Below, one piece after another: positions 51,601 to 64,000 of a stretch of DNA of 64,000 nt. This DNA is from Anisakis pegreffii (lineage: Eukaryota; Nematoda; Chromadorea; Rhabditida; Anisakidae): the NCBI GenBank assembly GCA_035041965.1, contig JAPYMA010000052.1, forward strand, positions 124,001-188,000. The letters are read 5' to 3'. The notes beneath the pieces are model-generated. The model saw only the letters and a list, made by a program, of their open reading frames with translations. It was not told the DNA's origin and did not search any database. Positions within the stretch are counted from its first letter, which is position 1. Every line of letters begins with the position of its first letter. The translations under genes and the position numbers were made by a program.

Positions 51601-52908
51601 CTCGGCTCCTTCAACACCTCTTTGGCCCTGTCCCGTAACGACTGAGGAATTGGTGTACTAGCACAAGCAAGCTTCTGCAAAAAGAGTAAACTCTTATTTC
51701 AAAAATAAAATCTGTTGCAGAGACATGAATTTAACCATACGGATGTGCCGTATTTTCAACCGGGCAGAACTTATGGCGATTGCCGATGGAATGTAATGTA
51801 AAAGTAGCAGTCAGATCAACTTATGATCAACCTGTAAATATTCTCGCTTCAACAGACTCACCCTGATTTCGCTTACTGATTGCCCGGAGTGATCACTCGC
51901 TTTTCTTGTACACCTTAAAAGCTCGTCGTTTTCGAGTTGTCGGATTTCCTGGAGCAAGGGATTATGTGGTCAAGTGACAATTCTTTCGGGCAAAACCATT
52001 AGGTCTTTCGGTGATTCTGAATCTTTGTAGTTTATTTTCGAATGAAATTTCTTATTCTGTTTTCCTCTGAAAGTGACACCCCTGTTCAGTTCTTTTACAA
52101 CAGCAAATTTCATCGTTTTGAGCCAATATGAATCATGAATCTACTTTGAATTGGTTAATGTGAACGTCGTTATCGTTTTCGCAGTCAGCGATGCTCTGAG
52201 AAAATCGCATCAGACGATTGGCCTCGGTGACATTCCTCTCAAGATCACACAATAACGCTGCACCAACACCCCCGATACACTGCTCGTAGTCGCTTCGAAC
52301 AGCCATTAAGCATACTTGATATCGAAGGCATTCTGTCTGCAATATGTGAAAAACTACATCAATCTGATGTTGTTTTCAGGTATTTCTAAATGAAAATGAT
52401 CAGGAGACGTTAACATTTTGGTTATGGCCATCCAGTTTGCTTTTCGTGGGTGAATGTTGAAGTAAACAAAATTTCTCAAATATTTCCAAATTTAATATTG
52501 GTGCTGACGGTGTCAGGAGGATCCGATCACTTCAAGCAAACTAGACTGTGCCGTCCAGTGCACAGATTGATCAAAAGTGATCATACACTGATAAGTTCAT
52601 CCACAAAATGCATGGAGAGTCTCCATTCATTCAGTTATGTGACAACATTTGCAGCTTTGTGATTTTGTTTTAATTATAAAGCGAAGACAAGATTCGGCAC
52701 AATTGGCTTATGAACGAGAAGAAACAAATTTATCGGTGATCAGTATTCGGTGATCACCGATCATTCTTGATCAGTGATCAGCTAACGGTGATCACTGATC
52801 AATAGTGTCAAAAAAATCATCGGTTCTAGAACTGCAAAGAGAACTCACATTATCGCTCCGGATTGATGGAATCGAGGTTATGACCACTGTAATCAGCAGC
52901 ACTAGCAT
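48641..52908 (-). CDS. Secreted cysteine-rich protein with two tandem cysteine modules (unknown family)
   Basis: Not recognised; probably extracellular. Minus-strand exons: 52908-52849, 52336-52145, 51948-51862, 51674-51526, 51221-51095, 50840-50631, 50110-49964, 49713-49627, 49044-48931 and 48847-48641 (TGA). All phases agree, giving 459 aa. Exon 1 encodes a signal peptide (MLVLLITVVITSIPSIRS), with an in-frame stop 6 nt upstream of the ATG. Exons 2-4 form module 1 and exons 8-10 module 2. Exons 2 and 8 share C-x5-C-x10-C. Exons 4 and 10 share a Cys at residue 4 and end C-x10-C-x5-CC. Exons 3 and 9 each have one Cys after an LE-rich helix. Exons 6-7 encode a Thr/Ser/Pro-rich, mucin-like linker. 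N-glycosylation sequons include NVT, NAT, NES and NET. Exon 3 may end at 51877 instead (both in frame). Donors at 51526 (ATGAG|GTTCGG) and 50631 (ACC|GTCACT) were fixed by phase. Confidence 0.8.
52747..52802. repeat. Palindrome and 14-bp hairpin cluster (TGATCA-rich), intron 1 of the secreted-protein gene
   Basis: The 14-bp perfect palindrome TCGGTGATCACCGA lies at 52747-52760. It is followed by TTGATCAGTGATCA (52767-52780) and its exact reverse complement TGATCACTGATCAA (52789-52802), separated by 8 nt. It lies about 50 bp inside the first intron. It could be a regulatory cluster, a cruciform or a satellite seed. Confidence 0.8.
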
Positions 52909-53940
52909 TACTCAGTGAGTTCTTTAACGATAACTAAACGCAAAACGTCAATTAAGAGAAATGTCTTAGGTGAATTTTATGCCCAAAGGGCATTATGGGA
53001 TTAATTGTGCAACCATCGGAGGTGTTCACCAAAATGCCACTTATGGAACACTGCTGGATTAGTGTGGCGTTAGAACGAATACGATGACGAATCGTTGCCG
53101 TTCACTACAATCTAAATTTTCATTTTTCGTATTTCATGCGTAATCAACCATTTGCTTGCGCATATTGAAGTTAAAGAGATTAACTGACGACTGCTCTAAT
53201 AAGCTTGAAGGTCATTGATTCTGATGGCTCTGTTGGCATTTCAAACTGATCAAATTCATTGAATCAAATAACGAAAGATAACTCTCAGCAGTTTTATGAT
53301 CTGAAAATGGAGTGAGTTCATGTTTACACGACATTTGTGCATGTGATGGAACTGTTGCGAGTTCTGTAAGCGGAAAGAAAGCGGTAATTGTTGCGAGGCA
53401 AAATTTTGTTCGTTGAAGTTTTATTGAAAAGAGATCCACATAATGAATAACCACTAGCGTTAGAACAATAAATATACAACAATAATTCGCATGCATTACA
53501 CATATTTCCACATGAAACATCGCACTGTACAATAATATTATTTATAGCTATTTAACACACATTGAATAACATGAATTCTTTTGTACAGAAATTGTTTCGG
53601 CAAAATAATTATATATGAATAAACATATTAGTGGTGAACGTCACTCGAGCTTAACAAATCATTAAAAATACATTCACAAGCATTTTTAATTAAACCCGTA
53701 AAAATTACAACTGAATTTTCCTTTAGTGGAACTTATTAAACGACTATTTTCGATTGGTCATGAAATCAAATCTAGACAAATTTATAGATGAATTTGAGTA
53801 AAAAACAGAAATTTTTAATGTAGAAAATGCAATTCTATGTTGTAATGACTAAAACAGACAAGATGCTGTTATACTGCTCTTCACATTGTCTAGATTCGAT
53901 ATCTCATAGTCCATGAAGGTACAAGGATTGGGAAAGAACA
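52909..53940. other. Intergenic region between two minus-strand genes
   Basis: About 1 kb separates the F-box gene's stop from the secreted-protein gene's start. That is too far for a typical nematode operon junction, and I see no leader acceptor just before the downstream ATG. It should hold the F-box gene's 3' UTR and the downstream promoter; no exon was seen. Confidence 0.6.
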
Positions 53941-56900
53941 TCATGAATTTGGTTGGAAGAAGAGACCGTCCCTTGATTTGACGAGGAAATGTGGGGGAAA
54001 ATTCGTCTCATAGGTGGAATAATTAGCACAAAATAAGCAGCTATTGAAAGGTTTGATGATATTGGCATTACGAAGACAACTGCTTGGATTCAGCAATATC
54101 AGTTGCTTGTTCAGTTTTGTTTTTGTGGTCGGTGGTGCCGTTTCAATGGTTTGTTCATCCAGTGCACATTTCGAGTCTAGATCGGCAATCTTGCAGTTGG
54201 TTTGATCACGAAGTACCACTACTGGTAGACTGTCTGGATACAAGCTCCCAAGTGTTGCGATCGAATGAACTGAATTCCGAGACAAATCGTCGACGTTAGC
54301 CGGCGATGAAATGCCACTTCGAGTCGGACGATAGCTGTCAATCTCAACTGAGAGCAACTGAAATTCAGTTTGTGTTCAATCATTTGCCTGCTAATTTGCT
54401 TTATTCTTTGAGGCTGCGTGGGATAGAAAACGGAAAATTTTCTGGTTATAATGAAATTTCAATTAGGAATAGATGAAATCAGACGAGAAAGAAATTGAGT
54501 TTTAGTAAGACGAATTCAAATGGCCTCTTCTACTCGATTATGAAAAATGATCAACACTAGTGAAGTATAAAGTCGATTTCAAAGCCCTGGATGGTGAAAC
54601 TTTCAGAGAAAATAGTCATTTCAGGAGTCTTGAAACGTTTTCACATTAAAAAAAGAACAAGGTTATCAGAAGTTATCAAAATTTCAGTGGCTTTTTGTTG
54701 AAGTCGCCATATAGCCCGGACAACCTAACAAATTTTTTTCAAATTCATTGAAGATTAAACATTCATTCATGCCGATGCTTGGTCATGTCCACTGCTCATT
54801 ATCTGATTTATTTCGAAAGCAATGAACCGTTTTTGAAAATAAATGCCCATTGGACCTGTGCATATGATTGTACAGCATTATGATTGAAGTGGAATGTGCT
54901 AACTGACCCTTCGTTCATTTGCCTTCCTGATATGATATTGCCTTCTTTTCACCCACTTCATGATGTACTCATCGGAATCGTGTCCTTCGATTGGAATCCG
55001 CCGCCGTTGTGCTTCGCGTTCAAACGAAGCCGTCGTCAGTTGATCGCATTGTTTGAAAACGAGTTCACTCGATCGATGCGCATTTGAGGACGTTGACGGT
55101 TCATTACCGAAATAACGCTGAAATATAACCAATTGTTCAAATGGGAGTTATCTCATTGCCGCGACTCTAAGTCAAAGATCTGAATTCAGAATGAAAAGAG
55201 CAAATCTTTCTTATTCACAATCAGAAAAGGCTCGATAGACCATATGACTTTGATGAGAGGTAACCTAATTGTACTGTTTCAACCTTCGTTAGTAGTTAGT
55301 AACTGTGGAGAATCTGACCGCTTTAATCGCATTCAAAACTGAACGAAAGGAAATATATCAGGGAATGGGTGTATGAACGACCGAATCAACGCCATCGAAT
55401 ACCTCAACAAATTGACAAACTCCATCAGCGGTGATATTCGCGCACTTCTCCAGTTTCACTTTACGCATTGTACTCGGCAATCGAGCCAGCGTAACGTCGC
55501 TGATTTGCAGATATTGATCACGCAACGGAACGGAGAAGTGAAAATCAATTGATTGAATCATCAACACATAGAGTCCCGAATAGGTGGCCGTCGAAAATAG
55601 TTCATCACACAATAACGTGCTGTGCACACCGGCTAAATTCTGAAATTTTTAACAGATACCAGTTTGAAATCTTCCGGATAATGTTTAGTGATAACCAGGA
55701 GAAGCATTATCAAAATATCTCTTCAGCGAGAATGGAACTCTAATTGCCATGTTGAGCGCAATTATAAGGAGATATTGAATCCTACAATGTGAGGCTACGA
55801 CCACAACTTGTACTCCTGAGCATTAATCGGGAAATATTTGAGAATGATCAATCAAAGAGATCAAAGAAACTTGATGCTTTCCATTTAGTAAATTAGATCG
55901 CCCCTTTGAAAATTACATTATTGAGTCGTCGAAAAGAAATCGCCTTTTGCTGATGAATCGATTGATTCATCAACTTGCAATCAGGTTCATTACGGAGAAG
56001 AGATTTGAAGAAACGAATCAAGGACATTGAATCAGTGAAACGATACCATAAAGGAGAGCACGATAAGATGCGAACCGCATAGCTTCATCAACCTCAACAT
56101 ATCCGAGCCAGTCAAATCGGCCACATAGCAATCACATACTCGCAACGTTTTCGGTTCCAACGCTCGACAACTGCTTAGCATATCACAGAAGAAATTCACT
56201 GATTGTGAGCAAAGTGGCACATTGGAGAATTGCAGACCGAGAATACGAAAACGACGGAAACAAAACCTGAAATCGAAATGCTGAGGAATCAGTTCAGATC
56301 AACTTTTGAACTCGACTTGTTTTCAAAACAGTTGCTGAGACTACTCATAAGTGTCGTATTGAATGCAAAATGTGAGAAAGATGGCGAAGCTTATGTTGAA
56401 AACTTTCAAATTCTCCACCTAGTCAAGACCTCCTTGCCAACTGACAACAAAACTTCGATCACTACTGAGATTGGTTCGAGAACGATCGGGAGGCTTCCAA
56501 AAACTAGGCGCTGAGAAACAATGATACCCTTTCAATCATTATGTCCTCACTTTATGATTCATTATTGCCCATGTTATTATTGTCTCTCACTATTCTTCAA
56601 ATAACTCTCCCCGAATGTACCCAAAAGAGTCAATCGCATTTTCATTATGAAAACTATCTCTGTGATGTACTGGATTTGTACAAGGTCTGTTTACAAAACG
56701 GCAAAAATGGTCATTGTATATACTCGTGGCATTCGTGTCGAGTGCCTTAACTGAACGTTAATCACTCAAGTAAACATCGGGCGTTCATTTTACCATTCAT
56801 TCTGAACAATTAATCCGACATTTGTTGACAGAGACTCTGAACGCATCATTTAGCAGGACTTATACAAATACAATGTGCAATTATGGAATTTAGTCTCTGC

Positions 56901-59493
56901 GATTGAGTGCGCACTCCAAAACTGATATTCCTTTAATGTACAAAAGGAAAGCGACAAATGAAACTGTCTTAAACAAGAGCCATAATTGTAGTGAAGATTG
57001 TTTTGATGTGCACTGCGCGGATTAGGTTTGGGAATTGTTTCAGTGCAGTGAACTTTTCAAAGTATTAAACCTAGGTCTATTTCATTAGCATTAAGCGTTT
57101 CTAAGCAATTACTGAACGAATCATTTTGGAAATCAAGCGACTCTGATTGGTATTAAATAGCGGTCTGCTTATGAGAACATCAAAGCAGCAGCGAATGCGC
57201 ACTGGATATGTGATCGACCTCTCTCTTCCTTGACAACCATCCCACATCACCATGAAGCTTCAAATATCAGGGAAAAAGCATAGTTTATCAAAAAATGCAC
57301 AGTTACCTTAAATTTTGTCCGTTCCCATTCAGAATGTCTTGCCTTGAGATGGTCATACAATTTTTACGACTTGAATGACTTTTCTTGAAAGTGGCCAATA
57401 GAAAGCGATCCTCATCTTGAACATACGATATTGTCAGGCATGTGACCAATCGTTGGCGATGACATCGAATCAATGAACTTGGGCATGCCAATATCAACTG
57501 AAATATCACCTAATAATAATACTAATAATATCATTCTATTTTTTGAAACATCTTTGCTTTGATTGTGATATTGATATATTGTTTACAGAATTGAGTTTGT
57601 AGAATAGTTGAAAATTCGATTTAATCCATCATTCTTAGCTGTGTTGATTTGGTATAGAAGTATAATTGAAGACACATTGGAAAGCGATTAGTGATAAATG
57701 TTTCTGTGAAGATATCTGTGCGAGTAAAATTAATCAGTTACTCCAGAAGAAAGTCAGCACGAACTAATGCTAGTTCTTATCAATCAACGAAGTCTCTATG
57801 GTTATCATTTGTTATCGCTGAGTTGTTTCCATACTCTCACCTATGTGTCTTTCATTGTTGGTCACTTATATATGTAAATGTCCATATGGTAATAAATAGC
57901 TGAATGTCATGATTAAAATATAGAAGGTGGCAATCAGAAAGCGGAAGCGTCAAATCTTCCGTGTAATTTCAATTCATAAATGATGAATTGTTGGTGCGTC
58001 TCAATTCGCAATTACTCAAAAATGCATCAAACATAACAATGAAAACACTGCCAATAAATCACTTTGACAAGTGGAATCGCATTCACAGAAAACATGCGAA
58101 CGACGCATTCTTAATAAATTGCCTCATATAATGCATTCGGAATGTATCGTTTATGATTTATTATGCATAAGATCCTATCAAAATTACTTTATAGCGCATA
58201 AAATCAACGTGAAATTGCCAACAGTCGAACATCCTTCAAATGCCGCATCAGAAATCATATTTTATCACTTGTGAGCATATAAGGAGTTGTTTCCTACGAG
58301 TTGGGATCCACAAAAGCAGAGGTGAAGTCAGGTCCCGTAAAGCTCCTGGCGGCTAGACGGTCCTTGACCTAACCCTCAATGCAAATCGTATGCTACAATA
58401 ACTCTGAAGGGAAATTTGTGCTGAAATGTTCGAAAAAGACCTAAGTTTCTCAGTTTACGTTTGAAAAATATTTGACTTCGTGAGTAAGTCTGCTGTTTTG
58501 TTCATTGTTGAATTGTTCCTAATGAAGCCGTCAACTCATCACCGAGAACGTATTGAAATCCACAAATCATTTGTATCTGTTAGGCTCACTTAATTCAGCT
58601 GATCTCGCTTCATATTGCGTAACCAACACCAACAAACAAGCAGCAACTAACTCTACGATGCGTAATTGCTTGTGCAAATAGCAAATGCAACACACAATTA
58701 TTATGATGCGATGCAATTAAACCCAAACTCTGTATCCATACATTAATACGTTTATGTGATGATATATGTGTGCAGGTGTGGCACGGCAAATGAATTCATT
58801 TCGGCAGTGAATTTTGGCCATGAGTAATGACTTTGAAAGCTCGTAAATATTTAATCATCACATGCAGTGGGCACCGCTTCTTGCTTGGGAGGTAATTTTG
58901 AGCCGCCGTGACAGCACAGCACAACGTCGATTAACGTCAATCAAAGCCGTACCGCTAGCCTGCCTTTGTTATGACTTACTTCTGTTAATTATGATCACGA
59001 CAACGATCACAGCATGTGCGCATTTGCATTGTTGCATGGTGAATGCATGTTGCGCATTACTTAATCATTGTCTGCACATAAGGCATGATAATGGTAGCAA
59101 TCAGAATTGAAATAATATCGAGAAGAATAATATTAATGATGTTAAGAATGCTTTATAGAATAAATTTTAAATGAAGTGAAGTTTAATGGAAAAGGAAGTG
59201 ACCTCATTGAAACGACTACATTGTAACCGTAAGGAAGGCAGATCAGCGTCAGTGCAATACGAGAAAATCTTCACGATCACTTCATTTGGTAACTGATTAA
59301 TAGTGGTGCTACTGTAAGCAATCTGATCAACAATCGATGATGGGGTCGGTTTTGAGTTGAAACGAAATTTGGATTGCATAAGGTGAAGAATGATTCGAAT
59401 CGGTAGACGACAACTTTCTTTCAGAAGGTTCTTCAGCAGCAACGATGTGCTGCCAGCACTTGTGCCACCACTACAATATGATGTTTCGAACAT
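53941..59493 (-). CDS. F-box protein with LRR-like middle region
   Basis: Probable SCF substrate receptor (F-box binds SKP1). Minus-strand exons: 59493-59203, 57497-57307, 56266-56047, 55639-55403, 55117-54908 and 54357-53941 (TGA). All phases agree, giving 521 aa. The F-box spans about residues 64-105 (INQLPNEVIVKIFSYC, then DLPSLRLQCSRFNELI), continuing across the first intron. Exons 3-4 have the leucine/cysteine spacing of degenerate F-box/LRR proteins (TLRVCDCYVADLTGSDML; ARLPSTMRKVKLEKCANIT). The C-terminal exon is not recognised and ends in a cysteine-containing hydrophobic stretch. The start MFETSYCSGG is chosen because a tgctttcag acceptor lies 2 nt before it. The frame stays open upstream, so a longer N-terminus is possible. 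The first donor is weak (GAG|GTCACT) but fits both phase and F-box continuity. I cannot assign an orthologue. Confidence 0.85.
58300..58375. other. GC-richer patch inside F-box gene intron 1
   Basis: A short run (gttgggatccac... gctcctggcggctagacgg...) stands out from the AT-rich intron. It has no frame continuing into splice sites and I do not recognise it. It may be a transposon fragment. Confidence 0.25.
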
Positions 59494-59505
59494 CCCTGAA
59501 AGCAC
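59494..59505 (-). promoter_or_regulatory. Candidate trans-splice acceptor of the F-box gene
   Basis: On the minus strand, gtgctttcag ends at 59496 and is followed by GG and the ATG. This is a strong nematode-type acceptor immediately upstream of the start, as expected for a spliced-leader site or an upstream cis-exon. Confidence 0.5.
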
Positions 59506-62500
59506 TCTCATCACATCAGATACACTCAAATAATTGCTTTATTTCAACGAGATCGTCTCAAACGCGTCACGATCACAGAATCTCAAGAAGAACTGAATTG
59601 AATGAAGAAGAAGTTTTCAGGTTTATAGCAGATCACAATGAAAACGAGCAGATCTCACTGAATACATAAAAGACAAAAATTCATCAATTAGACTGGATTT
59701 GGCTGCGAAATGTGTCTCCTTAAACAAGGCTGGAACTATGAATTGTACAGCAAATTTCCAACAACCAAAAGAAAGCGATGGATATTTCAGTGGAGTCATC
59801 GCCTCAGAAACGGCCGTTCACGGTCGGCAAAAGAAACTGAACTGCACTGCAAGAAATGCGAAAATTGCGAATTTGCGAAGACCTCTGAGATTGTGACTAC
59901 ATTAAATGACTATCATAAATTCTATGAAATCGCTAGCCTGAAAACCCCAAAATGGTCCCGTAATCGCAATTTTCTACGATAAAAAATTGCCCCCGTTGGG
60001 TCGTTTCCGAAGAGTGCGAGAAATGCTTCAACTATTTCAAAACAAACATGAAATATATGAAAGAGAAATTTCAAAATAAATCAACATGAGGAATAAATCA
60101 AAGTGGGACGCACACTATTATGACTTCGGGATGAATAGCTTATTGTTAGCTTGTTGCGTATATGCGAGAACGATAAGAGAAAAACCGACTTTTTCAATAA
60201 TCTCGTTTCAAAACTATTTCTTTGCTCAACATTTTCACTTCGTTCTATCGAAATTTGTGGTGAATTCATAGCAACACGATGAAACTTTCGTTTTGCATCA
60301 TAAACATGCTTTCAAATCTTCCGAAAGTGATGGCGAAAAGCATTCATATATTATCCGATTCTCGAAACCTTCACCTCATCTCAATTGTTCACTTTAAAAC
60401 ATCGCAAAAACTCGCATTCATCATCAATTCATGTGAAATGTGTGCTACACTCACACAAACGATTACAATTTGCTTCAGTGCATCAGCACACAAACACCGT
60501 GTTGCACTTGACAAAAAATCTGCCAGACAATGGAAACCTAACAGTAAAACGTCAGATGTTAGCAGGAGAATATTAAATTATCTGTCAAACATTCAACATT
60601 CTTGACAATGAGGTTGCAACAAAACGCAAAGACAAGCAGATCCAGCTCAATCGCGGAATAGATATCTTAGGTTAGAGACTGTCATTCACCATCTGATGGA
60701 TTCAAGTGATCCGCGCATTAACCTGAATAACCTTATCGCGTTGCAAATTGTAGTGTTCTAAGAGTACTTTCTGCAAAATCGCTCAGGCACGCAAATGTTT
60801 TAAAGCAGCCACAAACAATTACATCTATGAGCGGAACAATAATAACATCAGCAACGTAATAATAATAGTGAAACGAATAATAATGACAACAATAACAATA
60901 ATAATAGCAATGGTAAAAGTAATAATAATGATCGTACAATAAGTTGATGCTGGTAAATGACTTCAAAAAACATGATTTGCACACAAACAAGATGAATTTC
61001 TTCCGTGTACCCATTGCTCCAATAAATCAACGTAAACGATGCCATATAATACTATGTGAATAGCACAGCATCAATAACTATTTGGTGAGCGATGTTGACG
61101 GGTCATTATCCGCTGATGATTAACAATAGAGCAAGCGTAAGATATTATTCAATCACTCATTCAACGACATAAGATCATATATCACTATGATCATCATCAT
61201 ATCCGATCCCTTGCCTCATAAATCTTTACCCGATTGCTGATATCTTTACAACCATTACGCATAATCACCACAACCAAATAGCAACGCATCATTTACGCGT
61301 ATTTGTTTGCTGACTTGTTGACTTATAAACCCACTTGTTTATTTCGTTCAGATTATTGGAAGCAATCTGAATGATGGAACGAAAATGCATCAAAGAGGTC
61401 ATAAACTTCTTTGCACAGAACGATGATAGTAAATTTGCAAATTCGTTCACACTTTGAATGTGTAAGTAAACGCAAAGGTGGATGCTTTTTGAAGATCATT
61501 TGATTTTACATCATCGGAAATTCCATCGTCGATTTCAGATTTGAAAAGTGACAGTTCCATTCGCTCTGTGCGCTGAAGAACGACTTCCTTCTTTGGACGA
61601 GAAAAATGTTCTTGAGTTATAATCTTTCATGCATAAGATGAACCAAGAAAGCATCATGAAGCGTGGCTTATCGTTACTAAACTACGTGAATCCATTTGCT
61701 TAGGAACGAAAGAATTTCTAAAATATGTATTAAGGAAATTCATCGTTTAGTAGTTTTCGAGAAAGTGCACGCTCCAAAAAATCTGTTGAACGCAGTGAAA
61801 AATTCGAACTTTGACGGCAGGTGACGAGCGCAGCAGCAAATAGCGATGAAATGCAAAGATATGATTTGAACAGACGTAGATGATGTCTATCTGGCTGCCT
61901 TAAGAGATAATAGGATTTGGGCGGATTAATGACAATATGCAAGCTATGATGGCCTGTAATTAACGAGAATACGTATGCTCACCAGTTAATACGAGTATGA
62001 TAAGGAAGGGACGAACGGCTGTTTGAGAGTGACACATCAATAGATGAATGGGGCTACGAGTGTGTAATCTAATCCAAATTGGTGATCATCACACCGGTGT
62101 GACACACAGAACGTTGCTACGATCGACGATATTACATCATAACGATTCCGATATTGTCAATCTTAATTGCTATTCTCTGGTTAACGAACGGTTCGGTTGC
62201 ATTGTAACGCTCGATTGCCCTAAGCCTATTATCCAACAGTTCAATAAAAATATTATCGTCTTATCCACCTATAACAACCATCATCCAAACGTCATCAGTA
62301 ACATCACGAAAAGCTTCTCTTAAAATGTAATTCCAATCAGCAATAATAATGATGGATTGCATAAGCAATAATACAATAAGGCCAATATCAAGTCATATTT
62401 TCCATTCACGCAACCAATAGAATAAAGGCCACGAAGTGGAGTGCATATCGCAGACAATTAATGAAATTGTAAGTTACTGAGCCCGTTGGGATATTGCGGG

Positions 62501-64000
62501 ACTTGAAATGCGCTGCAAACATCATGTTCAGTTCACTGAAAACTAATTCGTGAAATATTTTCAATCACTATTTCACTAAGTAATAACTAAGTTTTCAATG
62601 ATCTACGATGTTTCGATCATAATCTCTGCTTGTAAACTTTCTCTACAATGAAAATTTGCCGAATTAAGCATCCAAATCATTCTACGAATAGCTAGAAACC
62701 TTCACATTTTGGTAACAATAGCTGGATCGGGTTATAGCTTCATGCATAGCATATGCAAGAGTCATTCAATTTATGAATGCTCTATACATCATATTCCAGA
62801 GAATTATGTCTGCTTTATTTCTTTAGAGCATTGTTAATTCCCATTGCACATTTAGACATGTTGCAGTCGATCGAACTGAGCAGATGTAAGTAACTCTGAT
62901 TGTTATGAAATGATTTCAACTTATCACTTGATGCACGATTAACTTAATGCAATATAAATTGTTCGAATTCGCCAATGAAAAGAAAGTGTAACAATTGAAA
63001 AACATAATAAGCACGAAATTAAATACTAAAAATAAGAGGAATTGAGCAATACACGAATAAAAGAATATTCAATTTCAATGAGACTCGCTCACATCTGCTC
63101 AATTCAATCAACTACAACATGTTGAAATACGCAATGGGAATTAACAATGCTCTGAAGAAGTATAGTTTGCAGAAGATAATACTGAGTGTGAACTCAATAT
63201 CTACCATCTTACTGGATTTACAGACATTTCAATAGTTCACTCAAATGCATGAATATCCACACAGGTGATATAGTGGTATCAATACGGATGAATGAAGCGC
63301 ATACTTATGCTCGTATATTCTGGGCAATGAATGCAGATCAAGCGTGAAAGAACGTAAAGTGCCTATCAAGCGTTTGGTGATAGTTTCTCCGTATTTATGC
63401 AAAATGTAACCTCACGAAATATTCATGCATCAGGTAACATGACATGACACTGATCAAATAAAACGGAATGCTAGAGCATGACCAAAATCGCAAATCACAT
63501 CGATTTGTGCGTGGAGAAGAGCAACAGAGGATTGCGCCTGCTTCAAATGCGCATCTCAAAGAAGAATGAAACAACTGGGAGAGGTTAGTTTTGAAGCAAG
63601 TTTTTTGTTTCTGAAGAAAACGAGAAACATTCCAAACCGAATATTTTTTCGAAGCAAAGTTGTTTCGAGCGAAGAATTTGTTGGAAATAAACGAATAAAT
63701 ACTCGAAAATGTAATTAAATGATTTGTGTGCACGATGAAGGCGCATTTATTTACACAAATGATTTGTCTTCCGCAAAAAAAAAACATCCAACATGTCAAC
63801 ACATAACAACGAATGTTTATTTTTGATTGAATGCCTCACAAGACTGAGTGAAGAAACTAGCGTTTCAAGAGGACCGATACGTTAGTGTATCCAAAGAGTA
63901 ATAGATAGAAATAAACGAAGTGACTTCGAATAAACTGGTTCAATGCGTTTCGAGGGCTCTTCTGAATGCTCTGAGTTGAAGGCAAGGCAGGCACGTTGAT
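59506..64000. other. Non-coding 3' part of the window, no gene recognised
   Basis: Upstream flank of the F-box gene. It is AT-rich, with an ATA/AAT-rich tract at about 60840-60940 that creates artefactual Tyr/Leu-rich frames. No exon chain with matching phases was found on either strand. It may contain the F-box gene promoter or belong to a gene outside the window. Confidence 0.5.
60838..60942. repeat. AAT/ATA-rich interrupted microsatellite
   Basis: Interrupted AATAAT and AACAAT units over about 100 bp. Minus-strand poly-Leu and Tyr/His-rich frames here are by-products of this repeat. Confidence 0.75.

Noticed and set aside
48641..59493. Operon of the F-box gene and the secreted-protein gene
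   Set aside because: They share a strand, but the 1.03-kb gap is about ten times the usual nematode operon spacing and no leader acceptor precedes the downstream ATG.
1..64000. CRISPR arrays, bacterial operons, phage or viral genes
   Set aside because: No spaced identical repeats, Shine-Dalgarno-led gene runs or viral hallmark proteins were seen; the genes are intron-containing and eukaryotic.

Overview
The window is AT-rich eukaryotic DNA with spliced genes. It most likely comes from a nematode: splice acceptors are short and TTTCAG-like, two genes have leader-acceptor-like sites just before the ATG, and introns run from 114 bp to 5 kb. The large 5' introns are unlike Caenorhabditis. A large-intron parasitic clade (for example ascarid-like) is possible, but I cannot fix the species. 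No bacterial, CRISPR, rRNA or tRNA features were seen. All genes were built by hand from frame, splice sites and intron phase.

Layout. 1-4114: no gene seen. 4115-7279 (-): a tentative six-exon fragment of an unidentified basic/coiled-coil/Ser-rich protein that runs on toward lower coordinates. 8236-11226 (-): NOP53, the 60S ribosome-biogenesis factor, 10 exons, 433 aa, with an exosome-docking LFTLD motif. 11338-23803: 12.4 kb without recognisable genes, holding tandem repeats, a 36-bp-stem hairpin, diverged duplicate segments and a pair of TATCGATA palindromes. 23804-44665 (+): FBXO11/DRE-1, the SCF substrate receptor, 19 coding exons, 929 aa, almost the same length as the human protein; all 18 intron phases agree. 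Its fourth intron carries a 182-bp MITE. 44666-48640: no gene seen. 48641-52908 (-): a 459-aa secreted cysteine-rich protein of unknown family, built from two copies of a three-exon cysteine module joined by a Ser/Thr-rich linker. 53941-59493 (-): a 521-aa F-box protein with an LRR-like middle. 59494-64000: no gene seen.

Two SCF ubiquitin-ligase adaptors (FBXO11 and the F-box/LRR-like protein) lie about 9 kb apart in convergent orientation, but they share no visible ancestry beyond the F-box. NOP53 is an unrelated housekeeping gene. The most novel item is the duplicated cysteine-module secreted protein.
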